NCBI GenBank assembly: GCA_003129525.1
Contig: CP029329.1
Span: 2,461,501 to 2,525,500 of the forward strand
Origin: Clostridium beijerinckii
GTDB lineage: Bacteria; Bacillota; Clostridia; Clostridiales; Clostridiaceae
Length of the DNA stretch: 64,000 nt
Direction of reading: 5' to 3'
The position numbers and the translations under genes were made by a program. Positions within the stretch are counted from its first letter, which is position 1. Each line of letters starts with the position of its first letter. The notes under the pieces are model-generated. The model saw only the letters and a list, made by a program, of their open reading frames with translations, was not told the origin of the DNA and did no database searches. Positions 23,803 through 32,928 of this stretch are shown here, piece by piece.

Positions 23803-24043
23803 AGTTTTATATGTAAATATTTTAAAAGATAACTATGAAAATAGATAAATATTTATAGGAAACATGAGGAGTTGAGGTGTGCTTAGGTGATGTTTATAGT
23901 GTTTGTATGAGAAAAACTATGATAAATGACAATTTAGATTTTTGTTTTTGTGGTAAAATATAGTTAGTATTTAAATAAAAATTGAATAGGCTCATACTTT
24001 TTGTGCGGTTGAAAAGTTTTGGCTTAAAATAGGGGGACGAACA

Positions 24044-24886
24044 ATGGAAAATTTGGGATTTTACAATGGAAAATATGATTTAATTGAGAATATGAAAATA
24101 CCAATGAATGATCGTGTATCATATTTTGGGGATGGAGTGTATGATGCTACTTATAGTAGAAATCATAATATATTTGCATTAGATGAGCATATTGATCGTT
24201 TTTTTAACAGTGCTGGTTTATTGCAAATTGAAATTCCATATACAAAGGATGAATTAAAGGGTCTACTTAATGAAATGGTTCAAAAAGTTAATTGTGGCGA
24301 ACAATTTGTATATTGGCAAGTTACAAGAGGAACAGCTACACGTAATCATGCATTCCCTGCAGATGATGTGAAAGCTAATATTTGGATTATATTAAGACCA
24401 GTGAATGTAAAGGATATGTCACAAAAAATAAAATTGATCACTTTAGAAGATACTAGATTTTTACACTGCAATATAAAAACCCTGAATTTATTACCAAATG
24501 TAATGGCAGCTCAAAAAGCTGAAGAAGCTGGATGTCAGGAATCAGTATTTCACAGGGGGGAAAGGGTAACTGAATGTGCTCATAGCAATGTATCTATTAT
24601 AAAAGATGGCATTTTAAAAACTGCACCAACAGACAATTTGATTTTACCAGGTATAGCAAGAGCACATCTTATAAATATGTGTAAGAAATTTAACATTCCT
24701 GTAACAGAGACAGCATTTACTTTAAAGGAATTAATGGATGCAGATGAAGTTATAGTTACGAGTTCAGGTCAGTTTTGTATGGCTACATGTGAAATAGATG
24801 GAAAGATTGTAGGCGGAAAAGCACCTGAGATTATTAAGAAATTGCAAGATGCCTTACTTAATGAATTTTTAGAAGAAACAAAATAA
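24044..24886 (+). CDS. dat: D-amino acid aminotransferase (class IV PLP enzyme)
   Basis: PLP-dependent fold-type IV transaminase, 280 residues, matching D-alanine aminotransferases that interconvert D-alanine/D-glutamate for cell-wall precursors. The catalytic lysine is K145 in CNIKTLNLLPNV, the same number as in Bacillus Dat; E-C-A-H-S-N-V-S (about 178-186) and GIARAHLI are further family marks. R-G-T-A-T-R-N-H (about 99-106) is the substrate-carboxylate loop typical of Dat, distinguishing it from branched-chain aminotransferases and ADC lyase. Followed by an MFS exporter and a HAD phosphatase in the same direction. Confidence 0.9.
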   Translation: MENLGFYNGKYDLIENMKIPMNDRVSYFGDGVYDATYSRNHNIFALDEHIDRFFNSAGLLQIEIPYTKDELKGLLNEMVQKVNCGEQFVYWQVTRGTATRNHAFPADDVKANIWIILRPVNVKDMSQKIKLITLEDTRFLHCNIKTLNLLPNVMAAQKAEEAGCQESVFHRGERVTECAHSNVSIIKDGILKTAPTDNLILPGIARAHLINMCKKFNIPVTETAFTLKELMDADEVIVTSSGQFCMATCEIDGKIVGGKAPEIIKKLQDALLNEFLEETK

Positions 24887-24991
24887 TAGTAAAGATTTGC
24901 AAAGCACGGGGGATAACAAAAATAGATTATCTCAATTTATAGTTAAAATTATGATTCATAAATAAGAATTAAGTGGAGGAATATTTTAAAT

Positions 24992-26218
24992 ATGAATAAA
25001 GATTGGAAAAAGAATATAATAATATTTTTAGCTAGCCAGACTGTATCCCTCTTTGGATCAATGTTGGTTCAGTATGCAATTACTTGGTATATTACATTAA
25101 AAACACAATCGGGTGTAATGATGACCATATCAATTATTTGTAGTTTCGTTCCTACATTGTTTATTTCGCCATTTGCAGGGGTATGGGCTGACCGTTATAA
25201 CCGAAAATTACTCATTATGCTATCAGATTCTATGATTGCAATAGCAACTTTTATTTTAGCCATATTGTTTTTTATGGGATATGATTCTATATGGTTGCTC
25301 TTTGTGGTCTCAGCAATACGCGCCTTGGGAACAGGAATTCAAACGCCAGCAATAGGCGCTTTTATTCCACAACTTGTGCCAGCAGATAAGCTTACTAAGG
25401 TAAATGCAACAAACAGCAGTATACAATCATTGGTTATGATGGTGTGCCCAATGCTTAGTGGTGCACTGCTTACTATAGCTAGTATTGAATCAATATTTCT
25501 TATAGATGTTATTACGGCATTTCTTGCAGTTTCAATATTACTTTTATTTTTGAAAGTTCCAGCTCATGCAAGAGCATTAAATAAGCAAGCAATAAGCTAT
25601 TTTGAGGATATGAGAGACGGAATTAGGTATATTAAAAATCATAGTTATGTAAAAAGTTTCTTTTGGTTTTGTTCAATATTCTTTCTGTTAGCTGTACCTA
25701 TTGCATTTTTAACACCTCTACAAGTAACTCGTAGCTTTGGTAATGATGTTTGGCGTCTAACAGCAGTCGAACTTTCATTTTCTATAGGGATGATGGTAGG
25801 CGGTATAATAATGGCGTACTGGGGTGGATTTAAAAACAAAGTTCATACAATGTCTCTATCAACTCTTGTCATGGGAATATGCACATTTGCACTTGGGTTT
25901 ATTCCGAATTTTGTTGTGTATTTGATTTTTATGGCCTTAGCAGGAATTGTTATGCCATTATTTAATACACCATCTACAGTTTTATTACAGGAAAAAGTAG
26001 AAGAAGATTTCCTAGGCAGAGTATTTGGCGTTTTGGGAATGATATCAAGTACCATGATGCCACTTGGAATGCTAGTGTTTGGACCAATATCTGACATGAT
26101 TAAAATAGAATGGTTACTTATGGGAACAGGCTTATTGATGTTTATTCAAGGATTTTTCTTAATAAGCAACAAAGTGATGATTGAAGCGGGAACGCCAATT
26201 ACAACTTTTAGAAAGTAA
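24992..26218 (+). CDS. MFS drug-efflux-type transporter (MefA/DHA3-like)
   Basis: 408 residues, about 12 membrane helices, closest in pattern to the DHA3 group (macrolide exporters Mef and enterobactin exporter EntS). Family marks are FLASQTVSLFGSMLVQYAITWYI at the start (helix 1), FAGVWADRYNRKLLIMLSD (loop 2-3 with the D-R-x-x-R/K motif), PAIGAFIPQLVPADKLTKVNA and FGVLGMISSTMMPLG. Proton-driven export of an unidentified hydrophobic compound is the likely role. The spacing of 105 nt to dat leaves room for an own promoter. Confidence 0.9.
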   Translation: MNKDWKKNIIIFLASQTVSLFGSMLVQYAITWYITLKTQSGVMMTISIICSFVPTLFISPFAGVWADRYNRKLLIMLSDSMIAIATFILAILFFMGYDSIWLLFVVSAIRALGTGIQTPAIGAFIPQLVPADKLTKVNATNSSIQSLVMMVCPMLSGALLTIASIESIFLIDVITAFLAVSILLLFLKVPAHARALNKQAISYFEDMRDGIRYIKNHSYVKSFFWFCSIFFLLAVPIAFLTPLQVTRSFGNDVWRLTAVELSFSIGMMVGGIIMAYWGGFKNKVHTMSLSTLVMGICTFALGFIPNFVVYLIFMALAGIVMPLFNTPSTVLLQEKVEEDFLGRVFGVLGMISSTMMPLGMLVFGPISDMIKIEWLLMGTGLLMFIQGFFLISNKVMIEAGTPITTFRK

Positions 26219-26319
26219 CTGGTAGGAAGAAGTAGGAAAATTTTAAGATAAAACAGATATATAGCTAAGCGGAACTTATTTTATCTTAGAAAAGCTAGAG
26301 CAGAAAAGGAGATAGAATC

Positions 26320-27105
26320 ATGAAAAGAGCAGTATTTTTTGATATAGATGGAACTTTATTAGATTGTTTAAAGGGGATAACAGATATTACTCCTAGAGTA
26401 AAAAAAGCTATTCGTGCATTACAAGCAAAAGGAGATTATGTTTTTATTGCAACAGGCAGACCATATGCTTTTCTAAACGAGGCATTGCTTAATTTTGGTT
26501 TTGATGGTTTCGTACTTACAAATGGAGCACATGTAAAAGTTAAAGATACATGTATATATAAAGAATCTATTGAAAAAGATTTTGTAAGAGAGTTGGCATA
26601 TAATTTTGACGAGCTTAATGTTCAATATATTTTACAAGGAGAAACATATTCATATATTAAAGATGAATATAAAGAATTACAGTCATTGTTTAATTCTTAT
26701 AGTATATCTAATAAATATTTTGAAGGTAATTATAATATTGAAGAAGTAGACATATATAAAATTGAAATGTTATGCAAAGATAAAAAAGGAATAGATTATT
26801 GTTTATCTTTAGGAAATAATAATTATGATTATATCCACAATATAGAAGCAAATTCTTTTGAATTATACTCAAAAATAAATACAAAGGCTTTAGGAGTATT
26901 AAAAATATTAGATTATCTAGATATTCCTTTGAAAAATAGTTATGCTTTTGGTGATGGTAAAAATGATATAGAAATGTTGTCTACAGTTGGATGTGGAATA
27001 GCTATGGGTAATGCTAGTGATCAAGTTAAAAATTATGCTCAAAAAGTTACGGATACAATTTGGAATGATGGAATAGCTTTAGAAATAGAAAATTTTATTC
27101 TATAA
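26320..27105 (+). CDS. Cof-type HAD-family phosphatase
   Basis: 261 residues. HAD motif I is FFDIDGTLLD with D8 and D10, motif II is IATGR at about residues 44-48, a C2 cap lies between about 85 and 185, and the C-terminal FGDGKNDIEML supplies motifs III/IV. Such enzymes dephosphorylate sugar phosphates, FMN or PLP-like molecules; the substrate is not predictable. Strong AAAAGGAGA site 8 nt from ATG 26320. The gene is 80 nt upstream of the exonuclease-BRCT gene. Confidence 0.92.
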   Translation: MKRAVFFDIDGTLLDCLKGITDITPRVKKAIRALQAKGDYVFIATGRPYAFLNEALLNFGFDGFVLTNGAHVKVKDTCIYKESIEKDFVRELAYNFDELNVQYILQGETYSYIKDEYKELQSLFNSYSISNKYFEGNYNIEEVDIYKIEMLCKDKKGIDYCLSLGNNNYDYIHNIEANSFELYSKINTKALGVLKILDYLDIPLKNSYAFGDGKNDIEMLSTVGCGIAMGNASDQVKNYAQKVTDTIWNDGIALEIENFIL

Positions 27106-27186
27106 AGCCTGTAACAGAGCATAAAATAACAAATTTAGAAAACTATCCAATTGAAGAATATAAAACGTGAAAGATAGGAGAAATAT

Positions 27187-28407
27187 ATGTTAGAACCTAA
27201 AAGAGAATGGAAAACATTTGAGAGTATAGAAGAAGAACTAGAAAAATTAAGAGAATGGAAATTTTTATCTTCAAAAGCTACTGAAGTAAAACAATTTTAT
27301 TATAAGGGTGCATTTACAGAGAAGTCTGTAGAATGTAAAGTTATTGGGTTTGTTGATGATAATGAGATAATATTAGATATTAACGGAGAATTACATAGTA
27401 TTCATCCAGACTATTTTTTTGACATGCAAAGAAAGGATTTTTCAAAAAATCTTTCGAGTGAAGAAAAGGAAGTAAATAAAAGTCAGAAAAAACAAAAAGT
27501 AGACAAGAAAGAAAAAGTAATAAAAAAGGAAAAAGTAGATAAGAAAGAAAATTTCATAATAGTCGATATAGAAACCCCGTTTAGTTTTTCACCTAAAGAT
27601 GGAATAAGGGAAGTAGCAGCTATAGTCGTAGAAGACTATGAAGTTGTTGATGAATTACATTTAGCTATTATTAATAATGAAGATGAGTACAAAAAAGGAT
27701 ATGGTTCAGGATTATATAGCATAGAAGAAAATGAAATATTAAGAGAAGAGTTTAAAACTCTAATTTCTAAATATAAGTATCCAATAATTGCTCATAATGC
27801 AAGCTTTGATAGAAACTTTTTGAATTATTGGAATTGGGTAGATAAAGACCAAAAATTTTATTGTAGTATGAATACAATAAAAGCAATAGAAAAATTAGAT
27901 AGCTATAAATTAGTGGATTTATTAAATTATTATAATATAAAAGATGGACAAACACATACTGCAATGCAAGATGTACTTGATTTATTAGAGTTATTGAAAG
28001 TAGTGAAACCTAAAAAGTGGAGTAAATTAGGTGCTATTAGTAATGAGGGTAAAATAAAAAGAAATTATGAGGTGGATAAGGAAAAAAGAGAAGAAGATAA
28101 GGCAAGATTAGAATTGGCTAAAGAAAATATTATAGAAAATATCTTAGACAATAAAAGCATAGTATTTACAGGAGAGACTTTGAAAAGTAGAGTAGAATTG
28201 TCTGAACTTGCTATTCAATATGGTGGTCTTGTAAAAGGCAGCGTAAGCAAAAAAACAGATATAGTAGTAGTAGGCGAAAATCCAGGCAGTAAATTAATTA
28301 AAGCTCAAGCCTTAGGAATAGAAATATTGTCTGAAGATGAGTTTTTAAAATTAATACATATGATTAGACCACAAAAAGCTGACAAATATCATCCAATTAG
28401 AATTTAA
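27187..28407 (+). CDS. DEDDh 3'-5' exonuclease with C-terminal BRCT domain; 3' end rewritten by IS
   Basis: 406 residues as read. An N-terminal unique domain of about 85 residues and a Lys-rich linker (about 95-120) precede an exonuclease domain resembling DNA polymerase III epsilon: IVDIET (D127, E129), HNASFDRNFLNYW, and HTAMQDVLDLLELL supply the DEDDh residues. A BRCT domain (about 318-393, SIVFTGETLKSRVELS ... GGLVKGSVSKKTDIVVVG) ends the protein. The last 15 codons (MIRPQKADKYHPIRI) are encoded by the IS element beginning at 28361. Joining the flanks predicts the original end LKLIHIS-stop, so only the last two residues were replaced and the enzyme may remain active. Confidence 0.9.
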   Translation: MLEPKREWKTFESIEEELEKLREWKFLSSKATEVKQFYYKGAFTEKSVECKVIGFVDDNEIILDINGELHSIHPDYFFDMQRKDFSKNLSSEEKEVNKSQKKQKVDKKEKVIKKEKVDKKENFIIVDIETPFSFSPKDGIREVAAIVVEDYEVVDELHLAIINNEDEYKKGYGSGLYSIEENEILREEFKTLISKYKYPIIAHNASFDRNFLNYWNWVDKDQKFYCSMNTIKAIEKLDSYKLVDLLNYYNIKDGQTHTAMQDVLDLLELLKVVKPKKWSKLGAISNEGKIKRNYEVDKEKREEDKARLELAKENIIENILDNKSIVFTGETLKSRVELSELAIQYGGLVKGSVSKKTDIVVVGENPGSKLIKAQALGIEILSEDEFLKLIHMIRPQKADKYHPIRI

Positions 28408-30164
28408 TGATATAATAGCATTATAAAATTAAACGTATGAGGAGAATTACTATGTTTTGCAAAAATGACCTTCAACAAACTTCATTATTTGAACCAATCA
28501 ACCAAATGCCAAAATACCTTCAAGATATTTTAAATAAAAGTTGGGCTAAGGCATTTAAGGATCATATTTTTCCGCGAATAAATGAGGAGCGTTTTTCGGT
28601 TTTATATAGCAATAAAGCCTCAAGGCCTAATTCACCTATTAATGTTATTCTTGGCTTACTAATTATAAAAGAAATATTTCAGCAGACTGATGAAGAGCTT
28701 ATCGGCTCTATTCATTTCGATGTAAGATATCAATATGCTTTAAATACAACTAATTATGAAACACAACCAGTATCTATAAATACTCTAACAAATTTTAGAA
28801 ACAGACTTGTTGAATATGAAGCGTCAACTAATGAAGACTTAATAAAAGCTGAAGTTGAAGCTTTATCCGAAAGCATTGCTAAGTATTTATCTGTTGATAA
28901 TAAAAAAGTTAGAGTGGATTCGTTAATGGTTAGTTCATCATGCAAAAAATTAAGTAGAATTGAGCTAGTATATTCTATAAATAGCAGACTTATTAAAGCT
29001 CTAAATATAATAAATCCACCTATTATAAGTGATGAACTAAAACCGTACCTTGAAAAGGGGCATAAAAATGACACTATATATAGAACTCAAGATTTAAAGG
29101 CTGATTCAAAACTTTCAATTTTAATCGAACATTCTAAAATTCTATACAATATCGCTCTGAAAGCTGGAGATATAGTTACTTCAACAGAAGAGTTTCAACT
29201 TTTAAATAGAGTTATTCAGGACCAAACTACAGAAGATGCTGCAAAAAATTTAGTTATTAAAGATTCAAAAGATATAACTTCAACTAGTTTACAAAATCCA
29301 ACTGACAAAGATGCAACCTACAGAAAAAAATATGGTGGTAACGTTGGTTATGTTGTTAATATACAAGAATCATTTAATGATAAAAACAGTGTTATAACAG
29401 GCTATGACCTTAAGCAAAATATTCACAGCGATTCAAAATTTGCTGATGATGTTATTGCTAATTTAGCTTCACAAAATAAAAATTCAAACTGTAAACTACT
29501 AGTTGATGGTGCTTACTATGAACAAGAAAAAGCCAAAAATGCTTTAAAACAAGGAATTGAAATGATTCCAAGTCAACTAGTTGGCAGAAAAGTATCTACT
29601 GATAAACTGAGTTATTCAAAATTCATTGTAGATGACGAAAAAAATGTAATAAGTTGTTGTCCTAACGGAGTCGAACCTGTAGAGTCTTATTATAGTTCAA
29701 AATCTTATACAGCCAAATTTGACTCCAGTACATGTGAAAAATGTCCTTTAAATTCACAATGTCCAAAGAAAATATCAAAGAAATTTAATACCATAAGAGT
29801 TAGCGAAAAAGCTTATAATACAGCTACTCAAAGAGAAAAAATGCACGAGAGTGAGTATATAAAGCTTGCAAATAAAAGGGCTGGTATAGAAGGTATTCCT
29901 TCTGTTTTGAGGAGAAGATATAAAATTGATACCATGCCTATCCGGGGATTATTGCGCTCAAAATTATGGGTTGGATTTAAAATCGCAGCCTATAACTTCA
30001 AGAAACTGTTAAAACAGTTTCTTGAAAGTGGCATAGAGTGTTTTCTCAATATAATTGCATGTATAGTTGCTGTAATAATTAACTGTTTTAAATTATATTT
30101 TTTAGAATTTGAAGCAAAGCTGTCAAACTAATCACGATACTTTATAGTTTTTGTGGTTTAATCA
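28361..30164 (+). mobile_element. IS1182-family insertion sequence, copy 1
   Basis: 1804 bp. Terminal inverted repeats TGATTA(G/A)ACCACAAAAA at 28361-28377 and 30148-30164 (one mismatch), flanked by a direct repeat TACATA (28355-28360 and 30165-30170; with the ends shifted by one base an 8-bp repeat also fits). It carries one transposase. It inserted in the 3' end of the exonuclease-BRCT gene. The whole unit recurs inverted at 54292-56095 with the same length. Confidence 0.95.
28452..30131 (+). CDS. IS1182-family DDE transposase (copy 1)
   Basis: 559 residues from ATG 28452, 7 nt after GAGGAG; an upstream ATG at 28437 precedes that site. IS1182/IS5-type features: N-terminal HxxD-like domain (NVILGLLIIKEIFQQTDEEL, TNFRNRLVEYE), DSLMVSSS carrying the first acidic residue (R-V-D-S), GYDLKQNIHSDSKFADDV and LLVDGAYYE for the second, a CPLNSQCPKK zinc-knuckle-like cluster, and a C-terminal RRRYKIDTMPIRGLLRSKLW ending. 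A 14-bp perfect stem lies inside the 3' part of the gene (29997-30026). The translated sequence equals that of copy 2, so it is probably intact and recent. Confidence 0.95.
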   Translation: MFCKNDLQQTSLFEPINQMPKYLQDILNKSWAKAFKDHIFPRINEERFSVLYSNKASRPNSPINVILGLLIIKEIFQQTDEELIGSIHFDVRYQYALNTTNYETQPVSINTLTNFRNRLVEYEASTNEDLIKAEVEALSESIAKYLSVDNKKVRVDSLMVSSSCKKLSRIELVYSINSRLIKALNIINPPIISDELKPYLEKGHKNDTIYRTQDLKADSKLSILIEHSKILYNIALKAGDIVTSTEEFQLLNRVIQDQTTEDAAKNLVIKDSKDITSTSLQNPTDKDATYRKKYGGNVGYVVNIQESFNDKNSVITGYDLKQNIHSDSKFADDVIANLASQNKNSNCKLLVDGAYYEQEKAKNALKQGIEMIPSQLVGRKVSTDKLSYSKFIVDDEKNVISCCPNGVEPVESYYSSKSYTAKFDSSTCEKCPLNSQCPKKISKKFNTIRVSEKAYNTATQREKMHESEYIKLANKRAGIEGIPSVLRRRYKIDTMPIRGLLRSKLWVGFKIAAYNFKKLLKQFLESGIECFLNIIACIVAVIINCFKLYFLEFEAKLSN

Positions 30165-30321
30165 TACATATAAGTTAAATAATAAATTAAACTATGAAGT
30201 TTTAAGAGTACTTAAATTTAAAGAATAAGAATTTAAATTAAAACATAATAATTAATAGAACAATATTAATACAAAATTAAAGTTTTTATTTTTACATTAA
30301 CTATATAAATCGAGGTGAAAA

Positions 30322-30849
30322 ATGGTAGAAAATATAATAGCCGTTGATAAATTTGACAAAGAAATAGGCTCTATTGAAAAAATGGAAGCCCATTATAAAG
30401 GAATATTACACAGAGCTTTTTCCATACTCGTATTTAATTCTAATAATCAATTATTGTTGCAGAAAAGGAGTATAAAAAAATATCATTCTCCTGGACTTTG
30501 GACTAATACCTGCTGTAGTCATCCTAGATATGGTGAAAATCTACAAGATGCAATTTACAGAAGGCTTAAAGAAGAAATGGGGTTTACATGTGAACTTAAA
30601 GAGGTATTTAGTTTTGTTTACAAAGTAGAACTTGAAGATAACCTTTTTGAAAATGAATATGATCATGTCTTTTTTGGAATATATGATGGAGAAATAGTTA
30701 CAAACAAAGATGAAGCAGATGATTTTAAATGGGTTGATATTAATGAGGTTAAGATTGATATTGTAAATAAACCTGAACTATATACTTATTGGTTTAAATG
30801 TTTATTTAATAGAGCGGAAAATGAGCTATATAAATATATAAGTTCATAA
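30322..30849 (+). CDS. idi: Isopentenyl-diphosphate delta-isomerase, type 1
   Basis: Nudix-fold IPP isomerase of 175 residues interconverting isopentenyl and dimethylallyl diphosphate. The metal and catalytic segments are present: HRAFSILVFN (His ligand), SPGLWTNTCCSHPR (C64 or C65 is the catalytic cysteine), a Nudix-like AIYRRLKEEMGF, and ENEYDHVFFG with E112 as the acid. The type 1 enzyme is metal-dependent and does not need FMN. Single gene with its own AGGTGA site and a strong hairpin terminator. Confidence 0.93.
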   Translation: MVENIIAVDKFDKEIGSIEKMEAHYKGILHRAFSILVFNSNNQLLLQKRSIKKYHSPGLWTNTCCSHPRYGENLQDAIYRRLKEEMGFTCELKEVFSFVYKVELEDNLFENEYDHVFFGIYDGEIVTNKDEADDFKWVDINEVKIDIVNKPELYTYWFKCLFNRAENELYKYISS

Positions 30850-30887
30850 TAAGTTTGAAAAAGTAAAAAATTGACTGTTAATAACAG

Positions 30888-30925
30888 AGAGTTCTAAGTG
30901 CTAAAGCACTAAGAACTTTCTTTAG
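30888..30925 (+). terminator. Terminator after idi, probably bidirectional
   Basis: AGTTCTAAGTGCT pairs with AGCACTAAGAACT (30890-30902, 30905-30917, one mismatch), then TTCTTTA. Confidence 0.75.
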
Positions 30926-30958
30926 GGTGATAGTCACCTGCTAATGAATTATTGTATT

Positions 30959-31294
30959 TTACCATTTACCTTTAGTAATATGTGCCACAATTTCTGCTTT
31001 TGATCTTTGTTTTATTGTCCAAACTTCATCTTTTGCTTTGTCAAAGGCAGATACACAATTGGGGTCTAGTTTTATATCTATACCTTCCTTACAAAGAGTA
31101 GTGATTTTATCAATTAAAGCAATGATTTCCATATGAATATCATTGGTTCTATCTGATTGATAAATTTTATCTGCATCTTCACTGCTTAATTCAATAAATT
31201 TTTCTTTGCCAAGGTTGCATTTAGGGCATTTTTCAGGAGCTTCTTCACATTCATGTACAAATCCGCAAACGGTACATTTGAATAATTTCTTCAT
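30959..31294 (-). CDS. Rubredoxin-like iron protein with helical tail
   Basis: 111 residues. The N-terminus is a compact rubredoxin-like iron site: C7-T-V-C10-G-F-V and C23-P-K-C26, as in the C-terminal domain of rubrerythrins. The following about 75 residues are helical, without the ExxH di-iron motifs of rubrerythrin. Such stand-alone rubredoxin-domain proteins in clostridia are thought to shuttle electrons in peroxide defence. Ribosome site TAGGAGG ahead of ATG 31294. Confidence 0.88.
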   Translation of the reverse strand: MKKLFKCTVCGFVHECEEAPEKCPKCNLGKEKFIELSSEDADKIYQSDRTNDIHMEIIALIDKITTLCKEGIDIKLDPNCVSAFDKAKDEVWTIKQRSKAEIVAHITKGKW

Positions 31295-31457
31295 ACGATA
31301 CCTCCTAATAATTTTAGTTCATATATAGTATATATAATTCTACAATTATTAATACAACCATATTGTATAAATTTTTTATTTAGCAACATAAGGTGGCGGA
31401 AAATTTTTAAAAGAAGTTGGGAGTTTTGAAGAAAGTTATGAATTTGATGTTTTAACT

Positions 31458-32831
31458 TTATTCTTGTAATTGCATATTTCCTTCAAGTTCATTTGAATCT
31501 GTTAAGAAATCATTTTTTCTCTTATATATGAAATAATATGGTACTTCATAAGCTAACATAAGTATCCATCCTATAAAACTTGCGTAGGCGAAACTCATCA
31601 TTCCTATATGCGGAACTAAAACATATACAAATATTACTCTAAAAGATATTTGTATAAGTGTCGAAACTAATGTAATCTTCATATTTCCCATGCCTCTAAA
31701 GAAGCCTTGTATACCATTTGTGAATGCTGGCAATAGATAGAAGAATGCCATAAGTCCTAAGTAATGAACTCCCAAACTAACCATGATTGTATCTTCTGAA
31801 GAAACAAATAATTTCATAATGGGCTCCTTTAAACATAAAACAACTATACAAATTAATATCCAATAACAAAATTCTACACATAATCCAATTTTAAAGCCAT
31901 CTTTAACACGTTTTTGATTATTTGCACCACGATTTTGTGCTATAAAGGTCATCATTCCACTAGATATGCTTTGTTGTGGTGTAAATGCAAAATCATCAAC
32001 TCTGTTTACTGCATTAAATACTGCAATAGTAGCAACACCTAAGGGATTAATAGCACCTTGTATTAATAGCTTTCCAATTGGCTGACAAGATTGTTGCAAG
32101 GCTGTGATAGAACCATGTTGAAGTGTCTTTTTTAAGAGATTCATATCTATTTTCATATCACTTTTAGTCAATCTTAATAATGGAACATTTTTATATATGT
32201 AAATTATACAGAAAATTGCAGAACAAGCTTCAGCAATATCTGTTGCTAGTGCGGCTCCAACTACACCCATGTGTAACCCCCCTACAAAAACAAAATCAAG
32301 AAATCCATTTAAAATGGCTGCAATTGCTAAAAACTTTATTGGGGTTTTGGAATCGCCAACACTTCTCATAGCTGCTGCTACTGCATTATACAAATATGTA
32401 AATGGCATTGCAATAAATATAATCTTAAGATAAAGTGCTGAAGAATCAAGAATTTCATTTGGCACTCCAATAAGACTTAATATTGCTTTTGAAAAAATCA
32501 AACCAAGTATTACAACTAAAAGAGAAAAAAAGCACCCAAATATTAATGTAGTTGATATTTCCTTTTTTAAATCTTTATAATTTCCAGCACCAAAGAATTC
32601 ACTCATAAGCACTGATGCTCCAATACATATACCTGTTATTCCTAAAATGACAATATTCATTACAGGATTAGCTGTTCCAACTGCTGCTAATGCATCTGTT
32701 CCTGAAAACCTTCCTACAACGATAGAATCTACTGCATTGTAAGTTAGTTGAAGCAGATTTCCTAGTATTAAGGGTATAGAAAAACTGACCAGTTGCTTTG
32801 GGATATTGCCTTTTGTCATATCTTTAATCAT
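31458..32831 (-). CDS. MATE-family efflux transporter
   Basis: 457 residues with about 12 membrane helices in two related halves. The N-terminal GNIPKQLVSFSIPLILGNLLQ and YNAVDSIVVGRFSGTDALAAVG are classic for the DinF/NorM-type MATE group; the C-terminal half repeats the pattern (AVFNAVNRVDDFAFTPQQ; NGIQGFFRGMGNMK). Na+- or H+-driven export of cationic or hydrophobic compounds is expected. The next gene on the same strand (32929-34461) is a regulator, 97 nt upstream, and could control it. Confidence 0.93.
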   Translation of the reverse strand: MIKDMTKGNIPKQLVSFSIPLILGNLLQLTYNAVDSIVVGRFSGTDALAAVGTANPVMNIVILGITGICIGASVLMSEFFGAGNYKDLKKEISTTLIFGCFFSLLVVILGLIFSKAILSLIGVPNEILDSSALYLKIIFIAMPFTYLYNAVAAAMRSVGDSKTPIKFLAIAAILNGFLDFVFVGGLHMGVVGAALATDIAEACSAIFCIIYIYKNVPLLRLTKSDMKIDMNLLKKTLQHGSITALQQSCQPIGKLLIQGAINPLGVATIAVFNAVNRVDDFAFTPQQSISSGMMTFIAQNRGANNQKRVKDGFKIGLCVEFCYWILICIVVLCLKEPIMKLFVSSEDTIMVSLGVHYLGLMAFFYLLPAFTNGIQGFFRGMGNMKITLVSTLIQISFRVIFVYVLVPHIGMMSFAYASFIGWILMLAYEVPYYFIYKRKNDFLTDSNELEGNMQLQE

Positions 32832-32928
32832 AATTTCACGTCCTTAGTATTCTTTAATATGCCTTATTATACTAAAGTGATTATGACATCCTCAATAGGT
32901 TATTTCTCAAATTCGTTTCATTATGAAA

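Noticed and set aside
23877-23963. 28-codon Cys-containing ORF with GTG start
   Set aside because: Ribosome site is weak and no other support exists.
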